Shown here in pieces: positions 1-7,653 of a stretch of DNA of 10,521 bases (position 1 is the first letter of the stretch; every line of letters starts with the position of its first letter). The position numbers and the translations under genes were made by a program. Source of the stretch: Chitinophagaceae bacterium (GTDB lineage Bacteria; Bacteroidota; Bacteroidia; Chitinophagales; Chitinophagaceae); contig JAACZX010000043.1 in NCBI GenBank assembly GCA_009996555.1, positions 1 through 10,521 of the forward strand, written 5' to 3'. The notes under the pieces were generated by a model. That model was not told where the DNA came from. It was given only the letters and a program-made list of their open reading frames with translations, and ran no database searches.

Positions 1-35
1 CCAATGTCGATGCCTACTGCATAGTCTTTCGTCAT
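1..35 (-). CDS. Probable ROK-family sugar kinase, N-terminal fragment (cut by window edge)
   Basis: Only the start of the gene is visible. An ATG at 35..33 opens a frame reading MTKDYAVGIDIG before the window ends. The 'VGIDIG' pattern is the phosphate-1 ATP-binding strand typical of the actin-like kinase fold. With a preceding 'YA' and so close to the N-terminus, it most resembles ROK-family glucokinases, which usually continue GGT. FGGY carbohydrate kinases (xylulokinase, fuculokinase) have a similar GIDIGT start and cannot be excluded from 12 residues. It lies 44 bases downstream of a sugar permease on the same strand, so the two are probably co-transcribed. A kinase that phosphorylates the imported sugar fits that context. 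That role is an inference from position. Confidence 0.55.
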   Translation of the reverse strand, partial: MTKDYAVGIDI

Positions 36-79
36 AATTGGTTTGTATTTATAATAGGTCTGTAATTGCTGTTTTAGTG

Positions 80-1531
80 TTAATGACCACCGCCACCTTC
101 CAGTTTGTCGTAATCAATGCCCTGTGATTTAAGAATGGATTTTGCCCTGATGGCATAAAATGCCAGGTAAGCAAAACAGGCCACACCCACAAGGTAAGAC
201 CATTGTATTCCCAGTATAGCATCATCAGCTACAACACCCTGCAATAAACTGATAACGCCACCACCCATGATCATCATAATGAGGAAGCTGGCTCCTTCAT
301 TTGTATGTTTGCCAAGACCGGCAATAGCTAATGTGAAAATACAAGGCCACAATGTGCTGCAGAATAAACCAACACTGATAAAAGCATAAACGCTGAGCAT
401 TCCATCGGCAAGCATACCAATAAATAGTGCAGCAATACCCATGAGCGAATAAATGAGAAGCAATCTTGCAGGGCTTCCTTTACTCATCATATCGCCAATG
501 ATCATAAATACAATTACCACGGCATAGATATAAAAATGCGAAAGATCGTGCTGTGCAATAGCATTTACCAGCAGGAAAACACCAAATGCAATGTACGGCA
601 TCAAAAACCGCAGTATTTGTGATAAGCTTTTTGATACACCAAATGCACCTGTAGCAGAAGTCCAGCGACCAATCATTAAACTGGCCCAGAATAATGATAC
701 GTAAGGAGCAATTTGTTCTGTAGGTGTGTTCAGGTGCTTCTTCATAAACTCAGGAAGATTAGAAGCAGTCGATACTTCCACACCAACATAAACAAAAATG
801 CCGATCATGCCCAACACCAGTTGTGGATACTGCAATACGCTTTTCTTGTGTGCAACTTTTGTTGTGTCTCCGGCTTCAGAATCTGCAACTGCATCCAGAT
901 CGATTTTGTTTGGAACAGATGAGAATTTGAAGATGATTGCAGCCACTAAAAATGCAGCACCTAAAATGAGGTAAGGCGTTTTAATACTTTCAATACTGGC
1001 ATTACTGCTGCCGCTTGAAACAGAACCAAAAATGGCAAAACTTACAATGAGCGGGCCAATAGTAGTACCAAAGTTATTAATACCACCTGCTAAACTCAAA
1101 CGTTGCGATCCTGTTTTAGGATCGCCCATTACAATGGCAAGCGGATTAGCAGCTGTTTGCTGCAGTGAAAAACCAAGGCCCACAATAAACAGACCTGTGA
1201 TCATTAAATTGAATGATGCGCTTTCTGCAGCCGGGTAGAACAGTAACGTACCTAAGGCAGAAATAATCAGACCTAAGGAAATGCCGTTCTTGTAACCAAT
1301 CTTGTTCAACACATCGCCACCAACTGCTTTTGAAACTAAAAAGTAAATGATAGAGCCAACTGTGTAGGCAACATAAAATGCAAACGATACCATTTGCGAT
1401 TGCCATTGTTCAAGATGAAGCTTCTCTTTAAAAACAGGAATAAGAATGTCATTTGATGCAGCAACGAATCCCCAAAAGAAAAAAACGGAGATCAGTACGC
1501 TGAATTGCGACCACTTTGTTTGCTGGGACAT
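80..1531 (-). CDS. Sugar MFS transporter (FHS/GluP-like glucose/galactose permease)
   Basis: An inner-membrane major facilitator permease of 483 residues, with about 12 hydrophobic segments spread along its length. It probably imports a hexose such as glucose or galactose with protons. It resembles the Bacteroidota 'sugar MFS transporter' group related to GluP and FucP. Recognisable stretches are FFFWGFVAASNDILIPVFK near the N-terminus, GLGFSLQQTAANPLAIVMG with the following GGINNFGTTIGPL, and GLFCSTLWPCIFTLAI in the C-terminal half. Polar linkers (for example the acidic stretch around 'DSEAGDTTK') separate the two six-helix halves, and the protein ends in a short glycine-rich tail, GGGGH. 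I chose the ATG at 1531; a TTG two codons upstream (1537) is open but unnecessary, since the protein naturally begins MSQQTKW. It appears full length. Substrate specificity is inferred from family and from the downstream kinase. Confidence 0.88.
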   Translation of the reverse strand: MSQQTKWSQFSVLISVFFFWGFVAASNDILIPVFKEKLHLEQWQSQMVSFAFYVAYTVGSIIYFLVSKAVGGDVLNKIGYKNGISLGLIISALGTLLFYPAAESASFNLMITGLFIVGLGFSLQQTAANPLAIVMGDPKTGSQRLSLAGGINNFGTTIGPLIVSFAIFGSVSSGSSNASIESIKTPYLILGAAFLVAAIIFKFSSVPNKIDLDAVADSEAGDTTKVAHKKSVLQYPQLVLGMIGIFVYVGVEVSTASNLPEFMKKHLNTPTEQIAPYVSLFWASLMIGRWTSATGAFGVSKSLSQILRFLMPYIAFGVFLLVNAIAQHDLSHFYIYAVVIVFMIIGDMMSKGSPARLLLIYSLMGIAALFIGMLADGMLSVYAFISVGLFCSTLWPCIFTLAIAGLGKHTNEGASFLIMMIMGGGVISLLQGVVADDAILGIQWSYLVGVACFAYLAFYAIRAKSILKSQGIDYDKLEGGGGH

Positions 1532-1580
1532 AATCAATCGTAATTTAAGGGGCTGAAAGTATGCAAGAAATTGCTTTGCG

Positions 1581-1614
1581 AAAAATTATTTATTGTTTTT
1601 TGGTATGAGTCAAA
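1581..1614 (-). promoter_or_regulatory. Candidate Bacteroidota-type promoter for the sugar MFS gene
   Basis: On the minus strand TTTG (1614..1611) is followed after 22 bases by TAATTTTT (1588..1581). This matches the Bacteroidota sigma factor pattern TTTG / TAnnTTTG at 11 of 12 fixed and free positions. Transcription would start near 1575 and leave a leader of about 44 bases before the ATG at 1531. Assigned by eye in an AT-rich region, so only tentative. Confidence 0.35.
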
Positions 1615-1630
1615 CTCCTTCCTATATTCA
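1599..1630 (+). promoter_or_regulatory. Candidate Bacteroidota-type promoter for glgA
   Basis: On the plus strand TTTG (1599-1602) is followed after 20 bases by TATATTCA (1623-1630), which matches TAnnTT but ends CA instead of TG. A start near 1637 would leave a leader of about 20 bases before the glgA ATG. The element overlaps the candidate promoter of the divergent permease gene, so the two could compete or share a regulator. No clear operator repeat was seen. Confidence 0.3.
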
Positions 1631-1659
1631 ATGCAACAAACAGTTCTAATTTCTTGCCA

Positions 1660-2841
1660 ATGGAAATTCTTCATGTTAGTGCAGAGTGTTACCCGGTTGC
1701 TAAAGCAGGAGGGTTAGGCGATGTGGTTGGTGCGTTACCTAAATATCAGCAGGATGCAGGGCATAATGCCAAGGTGGTGATGCCGATGTACCGTACAAAG
1801 TTTTTATTGAATAATGAGTTTGATGTGGTGCATAAAGGGTATACGAACATTGGTGATTATTTTTTTGATTACACCATCATTAAAGAAACCACCGATAAGT
1901 TAGGTTTTGGACTTTACCTGATTGATATTAACGGATTACTTGATCGTGAAAAGATATACGGGTATGATGATGATGTGCAACGCTTCACCGCCTTCCAGGT
2001 GTGTGTGGTGGATTGGATAGCATCCTGGCAGTTTAAACCGGATGTGGTGCATGTACACGATTATCATGCAGGTCTTATTCCGTTTATGATGAAGTATTGC
2101 TACCGTTACAACCAGCTTGCTGCTGTTCCAACGGTATTAACAATACACAATGCACAGTACCAGGGATGGATGACATGGGAACAGAGCGTTTACCTTCCTC
2201 CTTATGACGATTGGAAACGTGGTATGCTGGAATGGGGTGGCAGTATTAATCCATTAGCAAGTGCTGTGAAGTGTGCCGATAAAGTAACAACTGTAAGTAA
2301 CAGCTATATGGACGAGCTTCGTTACATGAGTAATGGACTGGAAGCCTTGTTTGAATACGAAAGAGGTAAATGCACAGGTATATTGAATGGTATTGATACG
2401 CAAGTGTGGGATCCTGAAACCGATAAGTACATCAAACACGATTATTCACTTGCAACAGTAGAAGAAGGAAAGGCAAAGAACAAAGCCCAGCTTTGTGAAA
2501 CCTTTGGGCTGGATATTAATAAACCTTTATTTGTTTTACCAAGCCGTGTAGAACCTTGTGGTTTAAACCAAATGTATTCCATGCGCTACGGCACCGTTCC
2601 GCTGGTGCGTAATACAGGAGGATTGAAAGACACAGTAAAAGATATTCTTACGCCTAACGGTTATGGAATTGTGTTTGATCAGGCAACAGTAGGCGATGTG
2701 TGCAATGCTGTATGGCGTGCCTGCGAATTATATAACAATAAAGAAAAATTCGAGACTTCAAGAGAAACAATGATGAAACTCGACTTCAGCTGGGAATCCA
2801 GCGTTCAACAATATCTTGCTTTATACCAAAGTTTGAGATAA
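1660..2841 (+). CDS. glgA: Glycogen synthase, GT5 family, with an internal deletion
   Basis: Glycogen synthase transfers glucose from ADP-glucose to the growing alpha-1,4-glucan in the cytoplasm. The N-terminal GT5 domain is intact: it starts MEILHVSAECYPVAKAGG with the KxGG motif (Lys15), has VVHVHDYHAGL at about 130-139, and a TVLTIHNAQYQG segment. The C-terminal part keeps PSRVEPCGLNQMYSMRYG (294-311, including the catalytic-region Glu298) and TGGLKDTV. Between them the usual 75-80 residues are absent: KPLFV (288-292) runs straight into LPSRVEP. That block normally starts the second Rossmann domain and carries the Arg and Lys (R300/K305 in E. coli GlgA) that contact the ADP-glucose phosphates. 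Length is 393 residues against about 470-480 for the family, which agrees with the gap. The frame is kept. I used the ATG at 1660, not the TTG at 1654, because the conserved 'xILHVSxExxP' start follows it directly. First gene of a run with glgC, transporter and amylase. As written the enzyme is probably inactive. Confidence 0.88.
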   Translation: MEILHVSAECYPVAKAGGLGDVVGALPKYQQDAGHNAKVVMPMYRTKFLLNNEFDVVHKGYTNIGDYFFDYTIIKETTDKLGFGLYLIDINGLLDREKIYGYDDDVQRFTAFQVCVVDWIASWQFKPDVVHVHDYHAGLIPFMMKYCYRYNQLAAVPTVLTIHNAQYQGWMTWEQSVYLPPYDDWKRGMLEWGGSINPLASAVKCADKVTTVSNSYMDELRYMSNGLEALFEYERGKCTGILNGIDTQVWDPETDKYIKHDYSLATVEEGKAKNKAQLCETFGLDINKPLFVLPSRVEPCGLNQMYSMRYGTVPLVRNTGGLKDTVKDILTPNGYGIVFDQATVGDVCNAVWRACELYNNKEKFETSRETMMKLDFSWESSVQQYLALYQSLR

Positions 2842-2870
2842 TTTTAAAGAGCCCTACAAACAATCTTATT

Positions 2871-4160
2871 ATGAGTTCCATTTCAGCCGCTAAAAGCACA
2901 TTGGCCGTAATCCTTGGAGGAGGTGCCGGCACCAGGTTATATCCATTAACTGCAAGCCGCAGTAAACCTGCTGTTCCTATTGCAGGTAAATACCGTTTGG
3001 TGGATATTCCTATTTCCAACTGTATTAATTCAGGCATCAACCGCATGTTTGTATTAACACAGTTCAACTCTGCATCATTAAATAAACATATCAAGAATAC
3101 CTATCACTTCAGCATGTTCAGTCGTGCGTTTGTAGATATTCTTGCAGCAGAACAAACACCGGATAACTCGGGGTGGTACCAGGGAACTGCCGATGCGGTG
3201 CGCCAGTGTCTTCGTCATGTGCAGCAGCACGAAGCTGATTATGTGCTCATTCTTTCAGGCGATCAGTTGTATCAAATGGATTTTCAGCAAATGATCGAAG
3301 ATCATGTGGCCCGTGGTGCCGACATCAGCATTGCAACTATTCCTGTGGCTGAGCGTGAAGCACCGGAGTTTGGCATTCTTAAAGCAGATGAAAACAGCAT
3401 GATCACCTCTTTCATTGAAAAACCAAAGAAAGAAATTTTAGGTGAGTGGGTGAGTGATACCGGCGATGAAATGCGTCGTTTGGGCCGCATCTACCTTGCA
3501 TCAATGGGTATTTATATTTTCAACAAACAATTGCTGATCGATCTGTTACAGGATGAATACAAAGATGCAGCAGACTTTGGCAAAGAGATCATGCCTGCAT
3601 CCATTGCAAAATATAAAGTAGCCAGCTACCAGTACGATGGTTACTGGACAGATATTGGAAATATCTATTCCTTCTTTGAAGCCAATCTTGCATTAACGCA
3701 GGAAATACCCGATTTTAACCTGTTTGATAATACAAAGCCAGTGTACACACGTGCACGTATGCTTCCTCCTGCAAAGATCAGCGGAACAACACTGGAGAAA
3801 ACAATTATTGCAGAAGGTTCCATTATCCTTGCAAGCAGGGTAGAGAACAGTGTTGTTGGTATCCGCTCCCGCATTGGTCATGGTACAACCATTGTGAGTT
3901 GTTACATTATGGGTGGCGATTATTTTGAAACACTTGAAGAAATGAATCATTCAGCTGCCCGTGGTATTCCTAAAATAGGTATTGGCGAACGTTGTTATAT
4001 CAAGAATACGATCATTGATAAAAATTGCCGCATTGGAAACGATGTGCGTATTAACGGCGGTAATCATTTACCAAATACAGATCATTCGCTGTACACAGTT
4101 AAAGATGGTATTGTGGTGATCAAAAAAGGAGCAATTATACCAGACGGATTTGTGATATAA
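2871..4160 (+). CDS. glgC: Glucose-1-phosphate adenylyltransferase (ADP-glucose pyrophosphorylase)
   Basis: Makes ADP-glucose and pyrophosphate from ATP and glucose-1-phosphate, the committed step of bacterial glycogen synthesis in the cytoplasm. The nucleotidyltransferase domain shows GGGAGTRLYPLT (16-27) with the KPAVPIAGKYRL stretch (32-43), GTADAVRQ, the catalytic-region LSGDQLYQMD with Asp131, the glucose-1-phosphate site FIEKPK (181-186), and YWTDIGNIYSFFEAN (258-272). The C-terminal third has the hexapeptide-repeat, left-handed beta-helix pattern (IIAEGSIILASRVENSVVG, then IKNTIIDKNCRIGNDVRI) that carries allosteric contacts in the family. Its 429 residues are close to the usual length and no break is seen. 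The sequence looks more like the plant and cyanobacterial style of AGPase than the E. coli one; effector preference cannot be read from it. It starts 29 bases after glgA, so the two are very likely one transcript. Confidence 0.95.
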   Translation: MSSISAAKSTLAVILGGGAGTRLYPLTASRSKPAVPIAGKYRLVDIPISNCINSGINRMFVLTQFNSASLNKHIKNTYHFSMFSRAFVDILAAEQTPDNSGWYQGTADAVRQCLRHVQQHEADYVLILSGDQLYQMDFQQMIEDHVARGADISIATIPVAEREAPEFGILKADENSMITSFIEKPKKEILGEWVSDTGDEMRRLGRIYLASMGIYIFNKQLLIDLLQDEYKDAADFGKEIMPASIAKYKVASYQYDGYWTDIGNIYSFFEANLALTQEIPDFNLFDNTKPVYTRARMLPPAKISGTTLEKTIIAEGSIILASRVENSVVGIRSRIGHGTTIVSCYIMGGDYFETLEEMNHSAARGIPKIGIGERCYIKNTIIDKNCRIGNDVRINGGNHLPNTDHSLYTVKDGIVVIKKGAIIPDGFVI

Positions 4161-4181
4161 ACTTTTTCCCCGGAAAAGTTT
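4159..4181 (+). terminator. Weak AT-rich stem-loop at the glgC stop codon
   Basis: AAACTTTT (4159-4166) and AAAAGTTT (4174-4181) form a perfect 8-base-pair stem around a TCCCCGG loop, overlapping the glgC TAA. The stem is almost all A-T and is followed by only one more T before GC, so at best it is an attenuating or weak terminator. Some read-through to the transporter is likely. Confidence 0.35.
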
Positions 4182-4216
4182 TGCTATACTGCTATCGATT
4201 ATGAACCAAAAATCCG

Positions 4217-4236
4217 ATCTCCTTCGGGGAGGAGAT
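4217..4236 (+). promoter_or_regulatory. Hairpin containing a Shine-Dalgarno-like GGAGG upstream of the transporter start
   Basis: ATCTCC (4217-4222) can pair with GGAGAT (4231-4236); an alternative fold pairs CTCC (4219-4222) with GGAG (4228-4231) around TTCGG. In either fold part of the GGGGAGGAGA purine run, the only strong Shine-Dalgarno-like sequence in this leader, is paired. It lies 11-20 bases before the ATG at 4248, a little far for an ideal site. Bacteroidota often do not depend on Shine-Dalgarno pairing, so its role is uncertain. Confidence 0.3.
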
Positions 4237-4247
4237 ATCATCTTGCC

Positions 4248-5762
4248 ATGCAGGACTCATTGCCTATCAGCAAACCGAAACTCAGTTTAGGACAAATCAT
4301 AAACATGAGCGTTGGTTTCTTTGGAATCCAGTTTGCATTTGGATTACAGAATGCAAACGTCAGCCGTATTTTTCAAACTCTTGGAGCAAAGATCGAAGAG
4401 ATACCTATTCTCTGGATTGCTGCACCGCTTACCGGGTTGTTGATTCAGCCAATCATTGGTCACATGAGCGACCGTACATGGCTTGGCAAACTCGGGAGAC
4501 GAAGACCTTATTTTATGGCGGGTGCAATCTTTGCAGCCCTTGCTTTGTTTGTGTTTCCGGGAGTATCTGCGTTGTGGATGGCAGCAGTAACACTTTGGGT
4601 GCTTGATGCATCCATTAATATTTCAATGGAGCCCTTCAGGGCTTTTGTTGGTGATATGTTGCCTGATGAACAACGTACTGCAGGTTTTGCCATGCAAAGT
4701 TTTTTCATTGGATTAGGTGCGGTTATTTCTTCGATTCTCCCTTACATGTTAACAGCTTTTGGTATTTCAAATACTGCTGAGCCCGGAATAATACCAGATT
4801 CAGTACGCATATCATTTATTACAGGCGCAATAGTTTTTGTAGTAGCCATTTCCTATACTGTTTTTACCACAAAGGAATATTCGCCGGATGAAATGAAAAG
4901 CTTTGGCGAAACAGGTGAAGAAGAACATACAACAACAATTAAAACAGCCTTGAAGAGTTTTTATCGTAAAGGGCTGATGTGGGCGCTTGCCGGTGCAGTG
5001 TTAACAGCTTTTCTTTTCTTTTACAATCAAAATGCTGCCCAGCCACTTGAAAAAGAATTGTATGTACTTACTGGTGGCGTATTAGCATTTGGTTTGTTTC
5101 AATTACTTGCAGGTGGATTCTATTCAGCCGGAAAGAAAAACGGAATGGTGGAAGTGATGGATGATCTGAACCATTTGCCTGTAACAATGAAAAAGCTGGC
5201 TATTGTACAATTTTTTTCATGGTTTGCTTTGTTTGCCATGTGGATCTATTCAACACCCGCTCTTGCACAACATCTTTATGGCACAACCGATGCAAGTTCG
5301 CCAGAGTATAACCGCATTGGCAACTGGGTTGGTGTATTGTTTGCCTGGTACAATGGGTTTGCAGCGCTCTTTGCATTTTTACTACCGGTATTGGCAAAGA
5401 AATTCTCACGACCGTCAACACACCTGATTGCATTACTTGCAGGAGGATTGGGACTCATTTCATTTTATCTTTTTAAAAATGAAAATTTCCTTATCATCAG
5501 TATGGCTGGTGTTGGCTTTGCATGGTCAAGTATTCTTGCAATGCCATATTCAATGTTAACACAGTCGTTGCCTCAACATAAAATGGGAGTGTACATGGGT
5601 ATATTCAACTTCTTTATTGTTATTCCTCAAATACTGGCAGCTACACTTCTAGGTTTCTTTACGAAAAATATCTTTGATGGTAATGCTATTTACACGATTG
5701 TGTTAGGCGGCTGTTCTATGATTGTTGCTGCATTACTTAATCTTCGGCTAAAAGGATTATAA
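4248..5762 (+). CDS. MFS/GPH-like transporter, SLC45/sucrose-maltose type
   Basis: An integral inner-membrane permease of 504 residues with about 12 hydrophobic segments. It probably brings maltose, maltooligosaccharides or a similar glucoside into the cytoplasm with a cation. The N-terminal FGIQFAFGLQNANVSRIFQTLGA followed by PLTGLLIQPIIGHMSDRTW and LGRRRPYF (83-90) is the signature seen in SLC45/sucrose-transporter relatives; the loop GHMSDRTWLGKLGRRRP (71-87) corresponds to MFS motif A. A charged segment around 210-235 (GETGEEEH) sits in the central cytoplasmic loop. I chose the ATG at 4248 because homologous proteins begin shortly before the LGQIINMSVGF stretch. The leader from glgC is 87 bases and carries two hairpins, so this gene and the amylase may be partly uncoupled from glgAC. 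The stop is one base before the amylase ATG, which points to tight co-expression with a starch-degrading enzyme and supports an alpha-glucoside substrate. Confidence 0.85.
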   Translation: MQDSLPISKPKLSLGQIINMSVGFFGIQFAFGLQNANVSRIFQTLGAKIEEIPILWIAAPLTGLLIQPIIGHMSDRTWLGKLGRRRPYFMAGAIFAALALFVFPGVSALWMAAVTLWVLDASINISMEPFRAFVGDMLPDEQRTAGFAMQSFFIGLGAVISSILPYMLTAFGISNTAEPGIIPDSVRISFITGAIVFVVAISYTVFTTKEYSPDEMKSFGETGEEEHTTTIKTALKSFYRKGLMWALAGAVLTAFLFFYNQNAAQPLEKELYVLTGGVLAFGLFQLLAGGFYSAGKKNGMVEVMDDLNHLPVTMKKLAIVQFFSWFALFAMWIYSTPALAQHLYGTTDASSPEYNRIGNWVGVLFAWYNGFAALFAFLLPVLAKKFSRPSTHLIALLAGGLGLISFYLFKNENFLIISMAGVGFAWSSILAMPYSMLTQSLPQHKMGVYMGIFNFFIVIPQILAATLLGFFTKNIFDGNAIYTIVLGGCSMIVAALLNLRLKGL

Positions 5763-5763
5763 T

Positions 5764-7617
5764 ATGAAAAAGTTTTTAACAGGAATGCTGCTGTTAGTTG
5801 CAGTAGCTTCTTCATTTGCACAAAACAGTTACAACTTATATCCGGCAAACTGGTGGGTGGGGATGAAGTATAATAAACTGCAGGTGATGATACACGGTGC
5901 AGATGTTGGATCGAATGCTGCGTTTACAATTGCTTATCCCGGTGTTACGCTCACTAAAGTAAACAGGTTTCAGAATAAGAATTATATAATACTGGATGTA
6001 ACCATTGCGACGGTTGCAAAACCCGGAACGGTTGTTATTCGCTCCAAAACTGCAAGCGGAAAGGCAATGAATTTTGATTTTGCATTGCAGCAAAGAAGAA
6101 GTGGAAGAGGAAAAGAATTTGCCAACGGCGCTACCTCATCCGATCTTATGTATCTCATTATGCCCGATCGTTTCAGCAATGGTGATCCATCGAATGATCG
6201 TGTACCTGGTATGCTTGATCAAACACTTCGCAGAGACACCGTTTTCAACCGTCATGGTGGTGACCTTAAAGGCATTCAGAACAAACTGGATTACCTGATC
6301 GATCTTGGTGTGACTGCTTTGTGGTTAAATCCGGTTATTGAAAATGATATGCCTGAACGTACAGAGCATGGTTATGCATTTACCAATCATTACCGTGTTG
6401 ATCCACGGCTTGGCGGCGATGATGCATACAAACAACTGATCCGTACAGCGCATGCAAAAGGAATGAAAATAATACAGGATGCTGTATACAATCATGTGGG
6501 GCTGGAACATTTTATTTTTAAAGATCAGCCCGACAGTACATGGTTTCATCGCTGGCCAAAATTCACACAAACCAATTACAAAGATCAAACCTTGTTTGAT
6601 CCATACGCTTCACTGGAAGATAAACGTATTATGAGTGATGGATGGTTTGTTACTGCAATGCCCGATTGGAATCAACACAATCCGTTTGTTGCAAATTTTT
6701 TAATTCAACATGCGGTGTGGACTGTAGAAGAATATGGAATTGACGGGTGGCGCATTGATACTTATGCCTACAACGATCTTTTATTCATGAATCGCTGCAA
6801 TAAAGCACTGTATGATGAATATCCAAACATCAGCATTTTTGGTGAAACATGGGTGCATGGTGTGCCCAATCAAAGTTTCTTTTGCGAAAACAATTACAAC
6901 ATTAAGTACAAAAGCAACCTGCAGGCTACAACCGATTTTCAAACGCTATTCTATGGTATACAACCAGCCTGTAATGAAAAATTTGGCTGGACAGAAGGTG
7001 TGAATAAACTTTATACAACCACAGCACAGGATTTTGTGTACAAAGATCCAATGCGCCAGGTGATCTTCCTGGATAATCATGACCTGCCACGATTTTATTC
7101 TGTAGTGGGCGAAGATACTGCTAAATACAAAATGGCATTTGCATGGATGCTCACTTTTCGTGGTATTCCGCAAATGTATTATGGTAATGAAATTTTGATG
7201 ACTGGTTTAACATCACCAAACGATGGCTATGTTCGCCAGGATTTTCCCGGAGGTTGGGAAGGCGATAAGGAAAATAAATTTACTGATGCAGGCCGTACAG
7301 AAAAAGAGAACAGAATATTCAACTACATAAAACGCTTAGCTAATTTTCGCAAAACATCATCGGCCATTAAAACAGGAAAACTGATGCAGTTCCTGCCCAT
7401 GGATGGTGTGTATGTGTATTTCCGGTACGATGCAAAACAAACTGTAATGTGTGTAATGAACACAAATGCTGAACCGAAGACGATTGATCTTACCCGTTTT
7501 TCTGAACGTTTAAAAGGTTACTTGTCGGCTATTGATATTGCAGCAGGAGTAGAGTTTAAACTGGAAAGAAACTTGCAGTTAATGCCAATGTCTAATCTGG
7601 TAATGGAATTGAAGTAA
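5764..7617 (+). CDS. Exported GH13 alpha-amylase / neopullulanase-like enzyme (SusA-like)
   Basis: Hydrolyses alpha-1,4 (possibly also alpha-1,6) glucosidic bonds in starch fragments, pullulan or cyclodextrins, probably in the periplasm. Residues 1-20 are a Sec signal peptide (MKKFLTGMLLLVAVASSFAQ) with no lipobox cysteine. Residues about 22-120 look like the beta-sandwich N-terminal domain of cyclomaltodextrinases (YPANWWVGMKYNKLQVMIHG). The catalytic barrel follows: DAVYNHVG (239-246, region I), GWRIDTYAY (328-336, nucleophile Asp332), FGETW (359-363, acid/base Glu361) and FLDNHD (435-440, Asp440), so the triad is complete. Region V reads MPDWN (299-303), close to the MPxLN of neopullulanases but with Trp. 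GIPQMYYGNE (about 467-476) ends the barrel region and a beta-rich C-terminal domain follows. Its 617 residues match the size I recall for Bacteroides SusA. It starts one base after the transporter's stop, so translation is probably coupled. Exact specificity is not determinable here. Confidence 0.92.
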   Translation: MKKFLTGMLLLVAVASSFAQNSYNLYPANWWVGMKYNKLQVMIHGADVGSNAAFTIAYPGVTLTKVNRFQNKNYIILDVTIATVAKPGTVVIRSKTASGKAMNFDFALQQRRSGRGKEFANGATSSDLMYLIMPDRFSNGDPSNDRVPGMLDQTLRRDTVFNRHGGDLKGIQNKLDYLIDLGVTALWLNPVIENDMPERTEHGYAFTNHYRVDPRLGGDDAYKQLIRTAHAKGMKIIQDAVYNHVGLEHFIFKDQPDSTWFHRWPKFTQTNYKDQTLFDPYASLEDKRIMSDGWFVTAMPDWNQHNPFVANFLIQHAVWTVEEYGIDGWRIDTYAYNDLLFMNRCNKALYDEYPNISIFGETWVHGVPNQSFFCENNYNIKYKSNLQATTDFQTLFYGIQPACNEKFGWTEGVNKLYTTTAQDFVYKDPMRQVIFLDNHDLPRFYSVVGEDTAKYKMAFAWMLTFRGIPQMYYGNEILMTGLTSPNDGYVRQDFPGGWEGDKENKFTDAGRTEKENRIFNYIKRLANFRKTSSAIKTGKLMQFLPMDGVYVYFRYDAKQTVMCVMNTNAEPKTIDLTRFSERLKGYLSAIDIAAGVEFKLERNLQLMPMSNLVMELK

Positions 7618-7653
7618 TTGCATTTGGTGAAATACAACGAACGATTCAAATTG

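Noticed and set aside
1032..1406. Several open frames of 60-90 codons on either strand inside the sugar permease gene.
   Set aside because: They lie entirely within a long, well-supported gene in another frame and have no start-site or family support.
1532..1537. TTG start two codons upstream of the ATG for the sugar permease.
   Set aside because: The ATG at 1531 is directly available, and the protein start MSQQTKW fits homologues as I recall them; the TTG adds only two residues of no value.
1654..1659. TTG start upstream of the glgA ATG.
   Set aside because: GT5 synthases begin with the strand read from the ATG at 1660; nothing supports the extra two residues.
4201..4290. Short open frame of 29 codons starting at ATG 4201 and overlapping the transporter start.
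   Set aside because: No recognisable protein features and it runs through the hairpin and the transporter's start in another frame; probably chance, though mentioned as a possible leader element.
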